DNA of 64,000 nucleotides from Mercurialis annua (Eukaryota; Streptophyta; Magnoliopsida; Malpighiales; Euphorbiaceae): contig NC_065573.1 of assembly GCF_937616625.2 (NCBI RefSeq), positions 10,927,001 through 10,991,000 on the forward strand. The letters are read 5' to 3'. The notes under the pieces are model-generated. The model was not told the DNA's origin. It searched no databases and was given only the letters and a program-made list of their open reading frames with translations. The position numbers and the translations under genes are program-made. Below are positions 39,099 to 49,099 of the stretch, one piece after another. Numbering within the stretch: the stretch's first letter is position 1; every line of letters begins with the position of its first letter.

Positions 39099-39909
39099 TT
39101 ACCAGGCTTACCACCAGATAGAGAGATTAAATTTAGTATTGATTTGCACTAACCCTATTTCTCAAGCTCCGTATAGAATGGCTCCAGCTGAGTTGAAAGA
39201 ACTAAAGGTGCAGTTGCAAGAATTTCTTGATAAAGGTTACATTAGACCTAGTTTATCACCTTGGGGAGCTCTAGTGTTATTTGTGAAAAAGAAAGATGAA
39301 ACTATGAGATTGTGTATTGATTACAGACAGCTGAACAAGGTTACAATTCGCAACAACTATCCTTTGCCTCGAATAGATGACTTATTTGATAAACTACAAG
39401 GAGCTAGAGTATTCTCAAATATTGACTTGAGATCTGGTTATCATCAATTGAAGATTAAGAATCCAGATGTTCCTAAGACTGCATTTAGGACTCGATATGG
39501 TCACTATGAATTCCTTGTTATGCCATTCGGGTTAACTAATGCTCCAACTGCTTTCATGGATTTGATGAACAGAGTTTTCAAGCCTTATTTAGATAGCTTT
39601 GTGATTGTGTTCATCGATGATATCTTAGTGTATTCTAGATCTAAGGAAGAGCATTCAGACCACTTGAGAATTGTTTTGCAAACTATAAGAGAACTGTATA
39701 CTAAGTTTAGTAAGTGTGAGTTCTGGTTAGAGAAAGTTGTATTTCTTGGCCATGTCATCTCAGCAGAGGGAATTTATGTTGATCCTAAAAAGGTGGAAGC
39801 TGTAATTAACTGGAATTCTCCGAGTAATGTACATGAGGTACGCAGTTTTCTAGGTTTGGCTGGCTATTATAGACGATTTGTGAAAGACTTTTCTATAATT
39901 GCCTCGTAA
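39099..39909 (+). pseudogene. Reverse transcriptase pseudogene, left arm
   Basis: After a short deletion near 39150 a long frame runs through the RT fingers and palm: [51 protein letters not shown]. It also covers MPFGLTNAP and the catalytic [10 protein letters not shown] (about 39611-39640), then [15 protein letters not shown] small deletion removes a few residues at [10 protein letters not shown] compared with the right arm. A TAA at 39907 ends the frame where the right arm has CCA. The two catalytic Asp residues of FIDD are kept. The family enzyme copies the element RNA into cDNA. Confidence 0.92.
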
Positions 39910-39933
39910 TTAACAAAGCTAGTATGAAAAGAT

Positions 39934-40378
39934 GTGAAGTTTGTGTGGAGTCAACAATGTCAGAATAGCTTTGATGCTTTGCAAGATTGTTTAACTTCAG
40001 CTTCAGTTTTGACACTTCCAGTTACAGATTTGGGGTATGTTATATACAGTGATGCTTCCAAGAATGGGTTGGGTTGTGTATTAATGCAACAGGGAAAGGT
40101 AATTGCTTATGCTTCAAGGCAGGTAAGACCACATGAATTGAATTATCCTACACATGAATTAGAACTTGCAGCAGTGATATTTGCTTTGAAGATATGGAGA
40201 CATTACCTATATGGTGAGAAATGTCTTATCTACACTGATCATAAAAGTTTGAAGTACATATTGAGTCAGAAAGAATTGAATATAGAACTTCTGAAAGATT
40301 ATGATCTTACTATAGAGTATCATCCTGGAAAAGCTAACGTAGTAGCCGATGCCCTTAGCAGGAAATCTTCAGGTAATT
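39934..40378 (+). pseudogene. RNase H domain, left arm
   Basis: The domain continues the same polyprotein after the 39907 stop. The catalytic acidic residues are visible: Asp in [10 protein letters not shown] (about 40050), Glu in HELELAAV (about 40155), Asp in YTDHKSLKY (about 40235) and Asp in VADALSRKS (about 40345). A short deletion at [13 protein letters not shown] removes a few residues compared with [16 protein letters not shown] in the right arm. The family enzyme degrades the RNA strand during reverse transcription. Confidence 0.88.
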
Positions 40379-41140
40379 TGTTTTATATCAACACTGTAAG
40401 GATTCCATTATTGCTTGAACTGAGAAGACTTAATGTAGATTTAAGTGAAAGTGAAAATGGAGCTTTATTAGCTACTTTGAAGGTTCCTCCTATTTTAATT
40501 GAAAGAATTATGGATGCTCAGAATCAGGATGACAAATTAGTGAAAATAAAGGGTGAAGTTCAACAAGATAACAAAAATGATTTCAATGTTTCTCATGATG
40601 GCACTTTACTATACAAGGGTAGATTATGTGTTCCTAATATTGATATATTGAAAAGAGAAATAATGGAGGAAGCACACAATTCAGCCTGTGCTATGCATAC
40701 GGGGAGTACAAAAATATATCGTACTTTGAAAGAAAACTACTGGTGGTCGGGAATGAAGAAAGAAATTGCAGAATTTGTGTCTAGATGTTTAACATGCCAG
40801 CAAGTTAAAGCAGAGCACCAGCATCCAGTGGGATTATTACAACCACTTTCTATTCCTGAATGGAAATGGGAACATGTGACTATGGATTTTGTTGTTGGGT
40901 TACCTAGAACTCAACAGGGACATGATGCGATATGGATTATTGTTGATAGACTAACAAAATCAGCACATTTTCTTCCTATTAAGGTAAACTATCCTCTTGA
41001 TAAAATTGCTGAGATTTACATTAGGGAGATAGTTAGACTGCATGGTGTTCCATATTCAATTGTGTTTGATAGGGATCCGAGATTTACATCAAGGTTTTGG
41101 CAAAGCTTACAACTAGCTTTAGGTACTAAATTGAAATTCA
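40379..41140 (+). pseudogene. Integrase, left arm, truncated before the catalytic Glu
   Basis: The HHCC zinc domain is present ([11 protein letters not shown], then SRCLTC at about 40665-40800). The core follows with Asp in VTMDFVVG (about 40885) and Asp in FDRDPRF (about 41070). The frame then runs into the palindrome junction at TTGAAATTCA (41131-41140). The third catalytic residue (Glu of the D-D-35-E triad), the C-terminal domain and any chromodomain are lost. It cannot encode an active integrase. Confidence 0.9.
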
Positions 41141-41222
41141 ATCATGCATGCACTTAACATATCCTCTAAAGTTTGAATGGTCCGTTCTGATTGCCCATCT
41201 GTCTGAGGATGAAACATTGTAC
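41141..41222 (-). other. 82-bp palindrome loop, extra integrase sequence of the right arm
   Basis: This is the only part of the palindrome without a mirror copy. On the minus strand it encodes the segment FHPQTDGQSERTIQT to LEDMLSACM, which contains the Glu of the integrase DDE triad that the left arm lacks. It meets the left arm at a 10-bp shared word, TTGAAATTCA (41131-41140), whose mirror is at 41223-41232. Confidence 0.85.
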
Positions 41223-41959
41223 TGAATTTCAATTTAGTACCGAAAGCTAGTTGTAAGCTTTGCCAAAACCTTGATGTAAATCTCGGATCCCTATTAGACA
41301 TAATTGAATATGGAACACCATGCAGTCTAACTATCTCCCTAATGTAAATCTCAGCAAGTTTATCAAGAGGATAGTTTACCTTAATAGGAAGAAAATGTAC
41401 TGAATTTGTTAGTCTATCAACAATAATCCATATCGCATCATGTCCTTGTTGAATTCTAGGTAACCCAACAACAAAATCCATAGTCCCATGTTCCCATTTC
41501 CATTCAGGAATAGAAAGTGGTCGTAGCAATCCCACTGGATGCTGGTGCTCTGCTTTAACTTGCTGGCATGTTAAACATCTAGACACAAATTCTGCAATTC
41601 CTTTCTTCATTCCCGATCACCAGTAGTTTTCTTTCAAAGTACGATACATTTTTGTACTCCCCGGATGCATAGCATAGGCTGAATTATGTGCTTCCTCCAT
41701 TATTTCTCTTTTCAATATATCAATATTAGGAACATATATAGTAGAGTCCCATCATGAGAAACATTTAAATCATTTATGTTATCTTGTTGAACTTCACCCT
41801 TTATTTTCACTAATTTGTCATCCGGATTCTGAGCATCCCTAATTCTTTCAATTCAAATAGGACGAACCTTCAAAGTAGCTGATAAAGCTCCATTTTAACT
41901 TTCACTTAATTCTACATTAAGTCTTCTCAGTTCAAGCAATAATGGAATCCTTACAGTGT
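41223..41959 (-). pseudogene. Integrase, right arm, 3'-truncated
   Basis: On the minus strand this covers HHCC-region remains, [25 protein letters not shown] and MSNRDPRFTS. It continues through the loop into the DDE Glu motif, so all three catalytic acids survive. A TGA replaces Trp before SGMKKGIAEF (near 41618), and there are several indels upstream (41740-41890). Like the left copy, it ends a few codons after [12 protein letters not shown], where the C-terminal domain should begin. Confidence 0.9.
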
Positions 41960-42439
41960 TGATATAAAATAAATTACCTAAAGATTTCCTGCTAAGGGCA
42001 TCGGCTACTATGTTAGCTTTTCCAGGATGATACTCTATAGTAAGATCATAATCTTTCAGAAGTTCTATCCATCTTCTTTGTCTTAGATTCAATTCTTTCT
42101 AACTCAGTATGTACTTCAAACTTTTATGATCAGTGTAGATAAGACATTTCTCGCCATATAGGTAATGTCTCCATATCTTCAAAGCAAATATCACTACTGC
42201 AAGTTCTAAATCATGCGTAGGATAATTCAGTTCATGTGGTCTTAGCTGCCTTGAAGCATAAGCAATTACCTTTCCCTGCTACATTAATACACAACCCAAC
42301 CCATTCTTGGAAGCATCACTGTATATAAAATACCCCAAATCTGTAACTGGAAGTGTCAAAACTGAAGCTGATGTTAAACAATCTTTCAAAGCATCAAAGC
42401 TATTCTGACATTGTTGACTCCACACAAACTTCACATCTT
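41960..42439 (-). pseudogene. RNase H domain, right arm
   Basis: The minus strand shows [16 protein letters not shown], followed by a stop where the left arm has Gln (near 42280). [20 protein letters not shown] and VADALSRKS come next. Another stop replaces Gln in ILSQKELN (near 42105). The acidic active-site residues are kept. The loop [16 protein letters not shown] is complete here, unlike in the left arm. Confidence 0.87.
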
Positions 42440-43337
42440 TTCTTAGTAGCTTTGTTAATGGCGAGGCAATAATAGAAAAGTCTTTCACAAATCGTCTATA
42501 ATAGCCAGCCAAACCTAGAAAACTACATACCTCAGTTACATTACTTGGAGAATTCCAGTTAATTATAGCTTCCACCTTCTTAGGTTCAACATAAATTTCC
42601 TCTACTGAGATGACATGGCCAAGAAATACAATTTTCTCTAACCAGAACTCACACTTACTAAACATAGCATACAATTGTTTTTCTCTTAAAGTTTGCAAAA
42701 CAATTCTCAATTGCTCTACATGCTCTTCCTCGGATCTACAATACACTAAGATATCATCGATGAACACAATCACATAACTATCTAAATAAGACTTGAAAAC
42801 TCTGTTCATAAAATCCATGAAAGCATCTGGAGCATTAGTTAACCCGAATGGCATAATAAGGAATTCATAGTGACCATATCGAGTCCTAGATGCAGTCTTA
42901 GGAACATCTGGATTCTTAATCTTCAATTGATGATAACCAGATCTCAAGTCAATCTTGGAGAATACTCTAGCTCCTTGTAGTTGATCAAATAAGTCATCTA
43001 TTCGAGGCAAAGGATACTGGTTGCGAATTGTAACCTTGTTCAGCTGTCTGTAATCAATACACAATCTCATAGTTCCATCTTTCTTTTTCACAAATAACAC
43101 TGGAGCTCCCCAAGGTAAAAAACTAGGTCTAATGTAACCTTTATCAAGCAAATTCTTGCAACTGCACCTTTAGTTCTTTCAACTCAGCTGGAGCCATTCT
43201 ATACAGAGCTTGAGAAATAGGGTTAGTGTCTGGTTACAAATCAATACTAAATTCAATCTCTCTATCTGGTGGTAAGCCTGATAATTCATCAGGAAATACA
43301 TCAGCAAATTCATTCACAATAGGAATACTTTCAAGTT
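42440..43337 (-). pseudogene. Reverse transcriptase, right arm
   Basis: A 290-codon minus-strand frame (43151-42279) covers the RT core: [52 protein letters not shown] and the catalytic [12 protein letters not shown] (about 42740-42770). It ends with [14 protein letters not shown]. This is the longest retained frame in either arm. The upstream linker (43337-43152) carries a frameshift after EKEG and a stop near 43235. Relative to the left arm I count roughly 5% nucleotide differences over about 430 bp. Confidence 0.92.
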
Positions 43338-43904
43338 TTACCCTTCTTTTTCTGTATCTACAACATATGCCAAGTATGCATCACAACCCTTCTTCAACAT
43401 TCTTCTAGAAGTTAAAGATGATACCATTCCATAGTGTTTTGAACTCTTCTCACCTTTCAATACAACTTCACCATGTTCTGATAATTGAAAATGCACCCTT
43501 TTTCTATAACAGTCAACAACTGCTTTATATTTGGATAAAACATCCATACCAAGTATAACATCAAACATATGAAGTGCCAAAGGTACTAAATCTACCTCAA
43601 ACTTATGATCCCCAATCTGTATCTCACAATCATTATAAACATGCTGACAAACTACTGACTGACCCACTGGCAAATCTACAACTAAAGCATGGTTCATCAC
43701 ACTCTTATCTCGATGTATGCATGATATGAATGATGACACAATGAAAGAATGTGTTGCACCAGGGTCAATGAAAACATATGCATCCCTACCAAAGATAGTT
43801 AACCTACCAGAAATAACATCTGGAGAAGCTGCTGCCTCCTGTTGAGTCAAAGCAAACACTCTAGGTTGTACAGGAGGTTTATTAGTTTGAGTACCTTGCA
43901 TAGG
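43338..43904 (-). pseudogene. Aspartic protease region, right arm
   Basis: A continuous minus-strand frame of 187 codons begins in the Gag tail (QTNKPPVQPRVF) and includes the active-site segment FIDPGATHSFI (about 43735-43770). FDVILGMDVLSKYKAVVDC follows, then YGMVSSLTSRRML. It stops after EKEG because of a one-base deletion in a G run near 43340. The protease fold looks uninterrupted, in contrast to the left arm, where it is split by a frameshift and a stop. Confidence 0.85.
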
Positions 43905-45099
43905 TTGTCATGAGGTTGAGGCTCCGCCTTTCTTATTTGCATTAAAGCCAGAACCTCAACCTAAACCTCTATCAAAGCCTGACATTCGACCACCTCTATT
44001 TGCAGTATCCTGGAAACCTCTACCACGACCTGAGCTAAACTGTGCCATACTAGGAAAATCCCTCCTAATATGTCCCATGCCACCACACTCAAAGCAAGTT
44101 ATAGATCTCTTCTTGCTAGCTACACTACTGACACCAGATGCTGGTTGTCTCGCTGAGAAATTGCTATCATGTGACTGAGGTCTCTGTGAACCAGACCAAG
44201 ACCAGGGTATTCTGTTACCTCTAGATCCTCCAGTATCTTATTTTCTTTGTTGAAATGAGCTAGTTCTCTTGTTAAATCCCCCTTGTTTTCCAGTCCAAAT
44301 AAAAGCTTTTTGTTTACTCTCTTGTTCAAGCTCTTCTCTCATCTTTTCTTTTTTCTATCGCCTTCTCTACCCAGCCTCTGAACTGTGTTCCCTCATATAA
44401 TGATAGTTCATTCTTCAAAACAGTTTGTAGCCCCTCTTTCAATCTGTAACATTTTTGAGCTTCTATAGGAAAGATTTATGAAGCAAACTTATAAAGTTCT
44501 TCAAATCTATCAATGTATTCTCGTACTGTCATTGAACCCTGCTTTAGAGCAATAAACTCATTCTGCCTTTCTGCATTGTATGCTTCAGTTAAATACTCCC
44601 TGCGGAACTCGGTCTTGAATATCTCCCAGGTCAACTCATCTCCTAATAGCAATCTGATCCTAGCAAACCATGCGTCTGCTGTATTATGTAGCAAGCCATA
44701 AACATTACTGACCTTTTGCACATCTGTTAGCTCTATAGTGTTAAATGACTTATCTGTAGCTCTGAGCCATCTATCTGCTTCTTTGGAATCAATGGAGCCA
44801 TGAAAATCAAATGCTCCACACTTTTTAGAATGTTCAATGATATCCCCAGGTTTTCTTCTTGTATCCTGAGCTTGCAGAGTAGCAATGATAGTTTGTGCTA
44901 AGATAGCAGGATCTAGCTGTAGGATAGGTTCAACTGGGGGTACAGGAGGTATTGGTTGATTAACTACATGAGCCCTAGCCTCAGACTCTAGTTCATGATC
45001 AGTACTACCCCTAGACTCTGCCTCGTCCTCTACATTCCTACCCTGTTGGCCAACAATCTCACGTTGAGAAACCCTATCTCCATGACCTTGAGCTTCCAT
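43905..45099 (-). pseudogene. gag: gag pseudogene, right arm
   Basis: The ATG at 45099 is intact and the first 207 codons are open (VSQREIVGQ, FDFHGSIDSKEADRWLRA, WEIFKTEFRREYL). A TAA at 44476-44478 then replaces the codon for Glu in the left arm. Later lesions are an extra A in the lysine-rich run near 44350 and a TGA at about 43908. The zinc knuckle has lost its last Cys: TTT at 44055-44057 gives CFECGGMGHIRRDF, so even a repaired chain would have a defective RNA-binding knuckle. The left arm keeps that Cys. Confidence 0.88.
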
Positions 45100-45175
45100 G
45101 GTCCTATGATCAAAATTAAATAAAATAAAATGTAAAAAACTAAAAGCGAAGAGTCTACAGGACCATCAAACCGAA

Positions 45176-45187
45176 TCTCTGATACCA
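45176..45187 (-). promoter_or_regulatory. Primer-binding site, right arm
   Basis: On the minus strand TGGTATCAGAGA lies 4 bp from the LTR end. Eleven of twelve bases match the plant initiator tRNA-Met site. The left arm has a different single mismatch. Confidence 0.87.
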
Positions 45188-45191
45188 AAAT

Positions 45192-47582
45192 TGTCAAACC
45201 TCGCCTTACTTAGCACGAGATTGACGGTTATTTAAAATATATTTATCTCCAAATCAGCATTTTAATACGTGCTCTATAAATAATTAAGCACAAATATATG
45301 AAAAACTTTTATACAACATTTTATTTAAACCACTATATGAAAATTAAGTATTGTTACAAACTTTTATACATTTGATTCAAAATATATATTTAGGAACAAA
45401 TAAGTTTATTCTAAGTAAAAACATCAAGACATCTCAAAACTCGGAGATGTGGCCAAACTCTATGTCTCAAGCCCAAACTCTAAGCCCAACTCCCTCTCTA
45501 GTCAACTGTACTGTAGATTGCCTTGCTAACTGAAAAGGTTTTAAAACAACTAAAATGAGCGAAAGCTCAGTGAATAGACTTAACAAGCATAAAATATTTA
45601 TATACTTAAAGTAAGCATATCATATAATAACGTATACTAGAAAACAGCTCAATACAACACAAAATACTTGTAAAGTCCATCACCAAAGCATTTACAAATA
45701 TAAACGAATATCAAAACAATTTCCCTTTACATATGAAACTTAGTTGTATTAATCATCAACTATCACAATGATATGTTACCCTGTAACAATAATACAGACC
45801 ATAGACCTGTAATCAGGAACACAACACTGATCTACAGTCTAACCAACATATCTAGGCACACTTGACGGCTAACCCTTCTCCGTCATTAACACGGCACAGC
45901 CTTTCCCCCTTCACTGGCCATCAATCAAGTGCACTGTGTCAAATGCGCATAGACACTCATAATATCTCACATGTGCATATCACTAACTCAGCACATAACC
46001 AGGTGCATATCACAACTCAGCACCTCTTAAATATGTACCATTACAGAGTAGGCATATCATGTAAAAATAAATCTCAAATCATTTCATCAAAACGCAATAC
46101 AATTCAATAATAAAACCATTTCAAATTCTCATTCAAAACTTAACCAAATCAAATGACTATTGAATTGCCGAAAGGTATTACACTTTCATAAACAAATACT
46201 CATTATGTCAAAAGCATCAAAGCTTTACTAAAATCAAACACTTATATAGATTTCATTCTAAACTTCTTTCATTTTATACAACATTTACCAAAGGTAGTAT
46301 TTGAAATATTTAAACAAGGCATTTCATCGAACACCTTTCGTGCATTCCAAAACAACCATATATAACCATTTAAAACACAATAAACCTTGACATTTTGAAT
46401 ATCAAAATAGCATATTTATTTCAGTAGCAAGGGCTAGTATATCTACTCACCACACAACAACCAAAACTAGTCCAAAATCACGTCACAAGCTGCCTTACTT
46501 TCTACTTGCACCGTCGTTGCCAAAACGAGTTCCTAAATGAGTAATATAAATCACAAAACACCATCACAATCACATATACATATCTATAAAGATATCCAAT
46601 ACTCATTTAACCTAAATGCAGCTCCTATAAATGAATTTCTATATGCTTTATGTATGATTATGAACTTTGCAACAAATCTGCCTTAGTAGGCAGAACATTA
46701 AGCCTCTATTCAAACATATCCTGTGAATAGTATTGACATAAATTTAACAAACCCTTCGGTTAAAATTTAGCCCTTTGAGTCTAGAATCCAAATCAAAAGG
46801 AATTTCATCATTTCAATATCTAAGCAATGAGTTATACGATTTTTAGTGAGGTGTGTTCAGACTGTCTTCACAGTTGAAGTAATAAAATGTCATGGTCAAT
46901 TACGGTACGAATAAGACCGAACCAGATTAATCTCAAGAATAAAAGATGTAGGAGACACACTAAAGTTATTATTTCAGAAAACAGAACATAATTTGGAGTT
47001 ATGTAACTCGAGACATGCATCTCGCACTAAACTGCAAATACTGAATTCTAAAACAGAATATGATATCACTAGGTAAACTTCAAATACACAAGCTATTTAG
47101 ATAAAATTTCTTACCAAATGATCTTGAATCTCTTCCTAGACCTCAAGAAAAATCATAATCAAAGCTTTGGAGTTTTAGAATTAGGTTTTATGTTTTGAAT
47201 TTTGTTTGCAAAGTCTCCATGTTTAAGTAATCTAACTAATTATGAAATTACCAAAATATACTTAGATCTTTAACCTTGGCTAAACACTTAGCAAGGATAA
47301 TTTCGACATTTACACATAGATAGATATGCTTAATACAACCATCCTCTTAAGCCCTCAATGATATATTAAACATATCTTTCAATCCTTGAGTTTTTCCTTT
47401 TGTTCAATTATACTGATTCAATTAAACTAATTGTAAGTTTTGTTTTCAATTTATTTTTGACATCTAAAATGCCTATATCCTTATTTCAATTTCTCTTTTA
47501 TAATAATTATACATGATATGCAATGCATAATGAATTCTAAATGAAATTACTTATTGAATTCTAAACGAGATTAGGTTACGGT
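45192..47582 (-). repeat. 5' LTR of right arm
   Basis: On the minus strand the inner end is GGTTTGACA (45192 is the T of TGTCA on +), intact. The outer end should be the inverse of TGTCATAACCGTAACC, but only the inverse of ACCGTAACC remains (up to 47582) before satellite resumes, so about 7 terminal bases are lost. Length is about 2.39 kb. It would drive transcription leftward into the palindrome. Confidence 0.85.
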
Positions 47583-48840
47583 AAAAGGTGAAACGCTTGA
47601 ATTTGTTTCGTAACGCTTCTAAACGTTTGGCATAAATCGCTAAAAAGGTGAAACGTTTGGATTTGTTTCGTAACTTTTGTAAATGTTTGGCTTATATCGT
47701 TAAAAAGGTGAAACGCTTAGATATGTTTCGTAACGTTTCTAAACGTTTGGCTTAAATCGCTAGAAAGGGGAAACGTTTGGATTTGTTTCATAACGTTTGT
47801 AAACGTTTGGTTTAAATTGCTAAAAAGGTAAAACGTTTGGATTTGTTTCGTAACCTTTGTAAACGTTTTGCTTAAATCGCTAAAAAGGTGAAAAGGTTGG
47901 ATTTGTTTCGTAACGTTTTTAAATGTTTGGCCCCAATCACTAAAAACGTGAAACGTTTAGATTTGTTTCATAACGTTTGTAAACGTTCGGCATAAATTGC
48001 TAAAAATGGGAAACGTTTGGATTTGTTTCGTAAAAGGTGAAACGCTTGGATTTGTTTCATAACGTTTCTAAACGTTTAGAGATTTGGCTTAAATTGCTAA
48101 ATAGGTGAAACGTTTAGATTTGTTTCGTAACGTTTGCAAACGTTTGGCTTATATTGCTAAAAAGGGGAAACATTTGGATTTGTTTCGTACGTTTGTAAAC
48201 ATTTGGCTTGAATTGCTAAAAATGTGAAACGTTTGGATTTGTTTTGTAACGTTTTAAATGTTTGGCTTAAATCGCTAAAAAGGTGAAATATTTGGATTTG
48301 TTTCGTAAAGTTTGTAAATGTTTGTTTTTGTTTCGTAACGTTTGTTAATGTTTGGCTTAAATTGCTAAAAAGGTTAAATGTTTGGTTTTGTTACGTAACG
48401 TTTGTAAACGTTTGGCTTAGATCGCTAAAATGAGTAAATGTTTGGATTTGTTTCGTATCGTTTGCAAACGTTTGGCTTAAATCGCTAAAAATGTGAAACG
48501 TTTGGTTTTGTTCCATAACGTTTGTTAACGTTTGGCTTAATTTGCTCAAAAGGAGAAACATTTGATTTTGTTTCGTAACGTTTGTAAACGTTTAGCTTAA
48601 ATCGCTAATATTATAAACGTTTGGTTTTGTTTCGTAACGTTTTTAAAAGTTTGGCTTAAATCGCTAAAAATGTGAAATGTTTGGACTTGTTTCGTAACGT
48701 TTGTAAACGTTTGGCTTAAATCACTAAAATGGTGAAACGTTTGGATTTTTTCCGTAGCGTTTGTAAACGTTTGGCTTAAGTCGCTAAAAATGTGAAACGT
48801 TTGGTTTTGTTCCGTACAGGTTGTAAACATTTGGCTTAAA
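47583..48840 (+). repeat. 60-bp satellite array, + orientation, block 3
   Basis: Satellite in the same orientation as on the left side of the palindrome, resuming at AAAAGGTGAAACGC. It contains no gene. It ends at GGCTTAAA, where orientation flips. Confidence 0.95.
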
Positions 48841-48905
48841 ACGTTTACAAATGTTACGAAACATTTACAAATGTTACGAAACGTTTACAAATGTTTACAA
48901 ATGTT
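48841..48905. repeat. 20-bp micro-tandem at the orientation switch
   Basis: Immediately after the flip, AC(G/A)TTTACAAATGTTACGAA repeats at 20-bp intervals (48841 and 48861), followed by a 10-bp half unit and TTTACAAATGTTTCGAAAC. Normal 60-bp monomers start after it. Confidence 0.75.
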
Positions 48906-49099
48906 TCGAAACAAAAACCAAACGTTTACAAATGTTACGAAACAAAACCAAACGTTTAAAACGTTACGAAACAAATCCAAACGTTTAACATTTTTAGCAA
49001 TTGAAGCCAAACGTTTACAAATGTTACGAAACAAAACCAAACATTTAAAACGTTACGAAACAAATCCAAACGTTTCACATTTTTAGCGATTTATACCAA

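Larger units (their letters stand above)
34859..47582. mobile_element. 12.7-kb palindrome of two 3'-truncated Ty3/gypsy (Tekay/Del-like) elements
   Basis: The left arm (34859-41140, +) reads LTR, primer-binding site, gag, protease, reverse transcriptase, RNase H, integrase. The right arm (41223-47582) is its reverse complement with the same order on the minus strand. An 82-bp loop (41141-41222) separates the arms. Integrase motifs such as [20 protein letters not shown] and [13 protein letters not shown] point to the Tekay/Del lineage of chromoviruses, but the chromodomain region is missing from both copies. Arm divergence is about 5% in the RT stretch I compared by eye, and each arm has private stops and frameshifts. 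Neither arm has a polypurine tract or 3' LTR. Confidence 0.9.

Noticed and set aside
34859..47582. A normal full-length LTR retrotransposon with two inverted LTRs as 5' and 3' ends
   Set aside because: The outer LTRs are inverted relative to each other and each is followed by its own primer-binding site and gag. There is no polypurine tract or 3' LTR, and the coding regions meet tail to tail.
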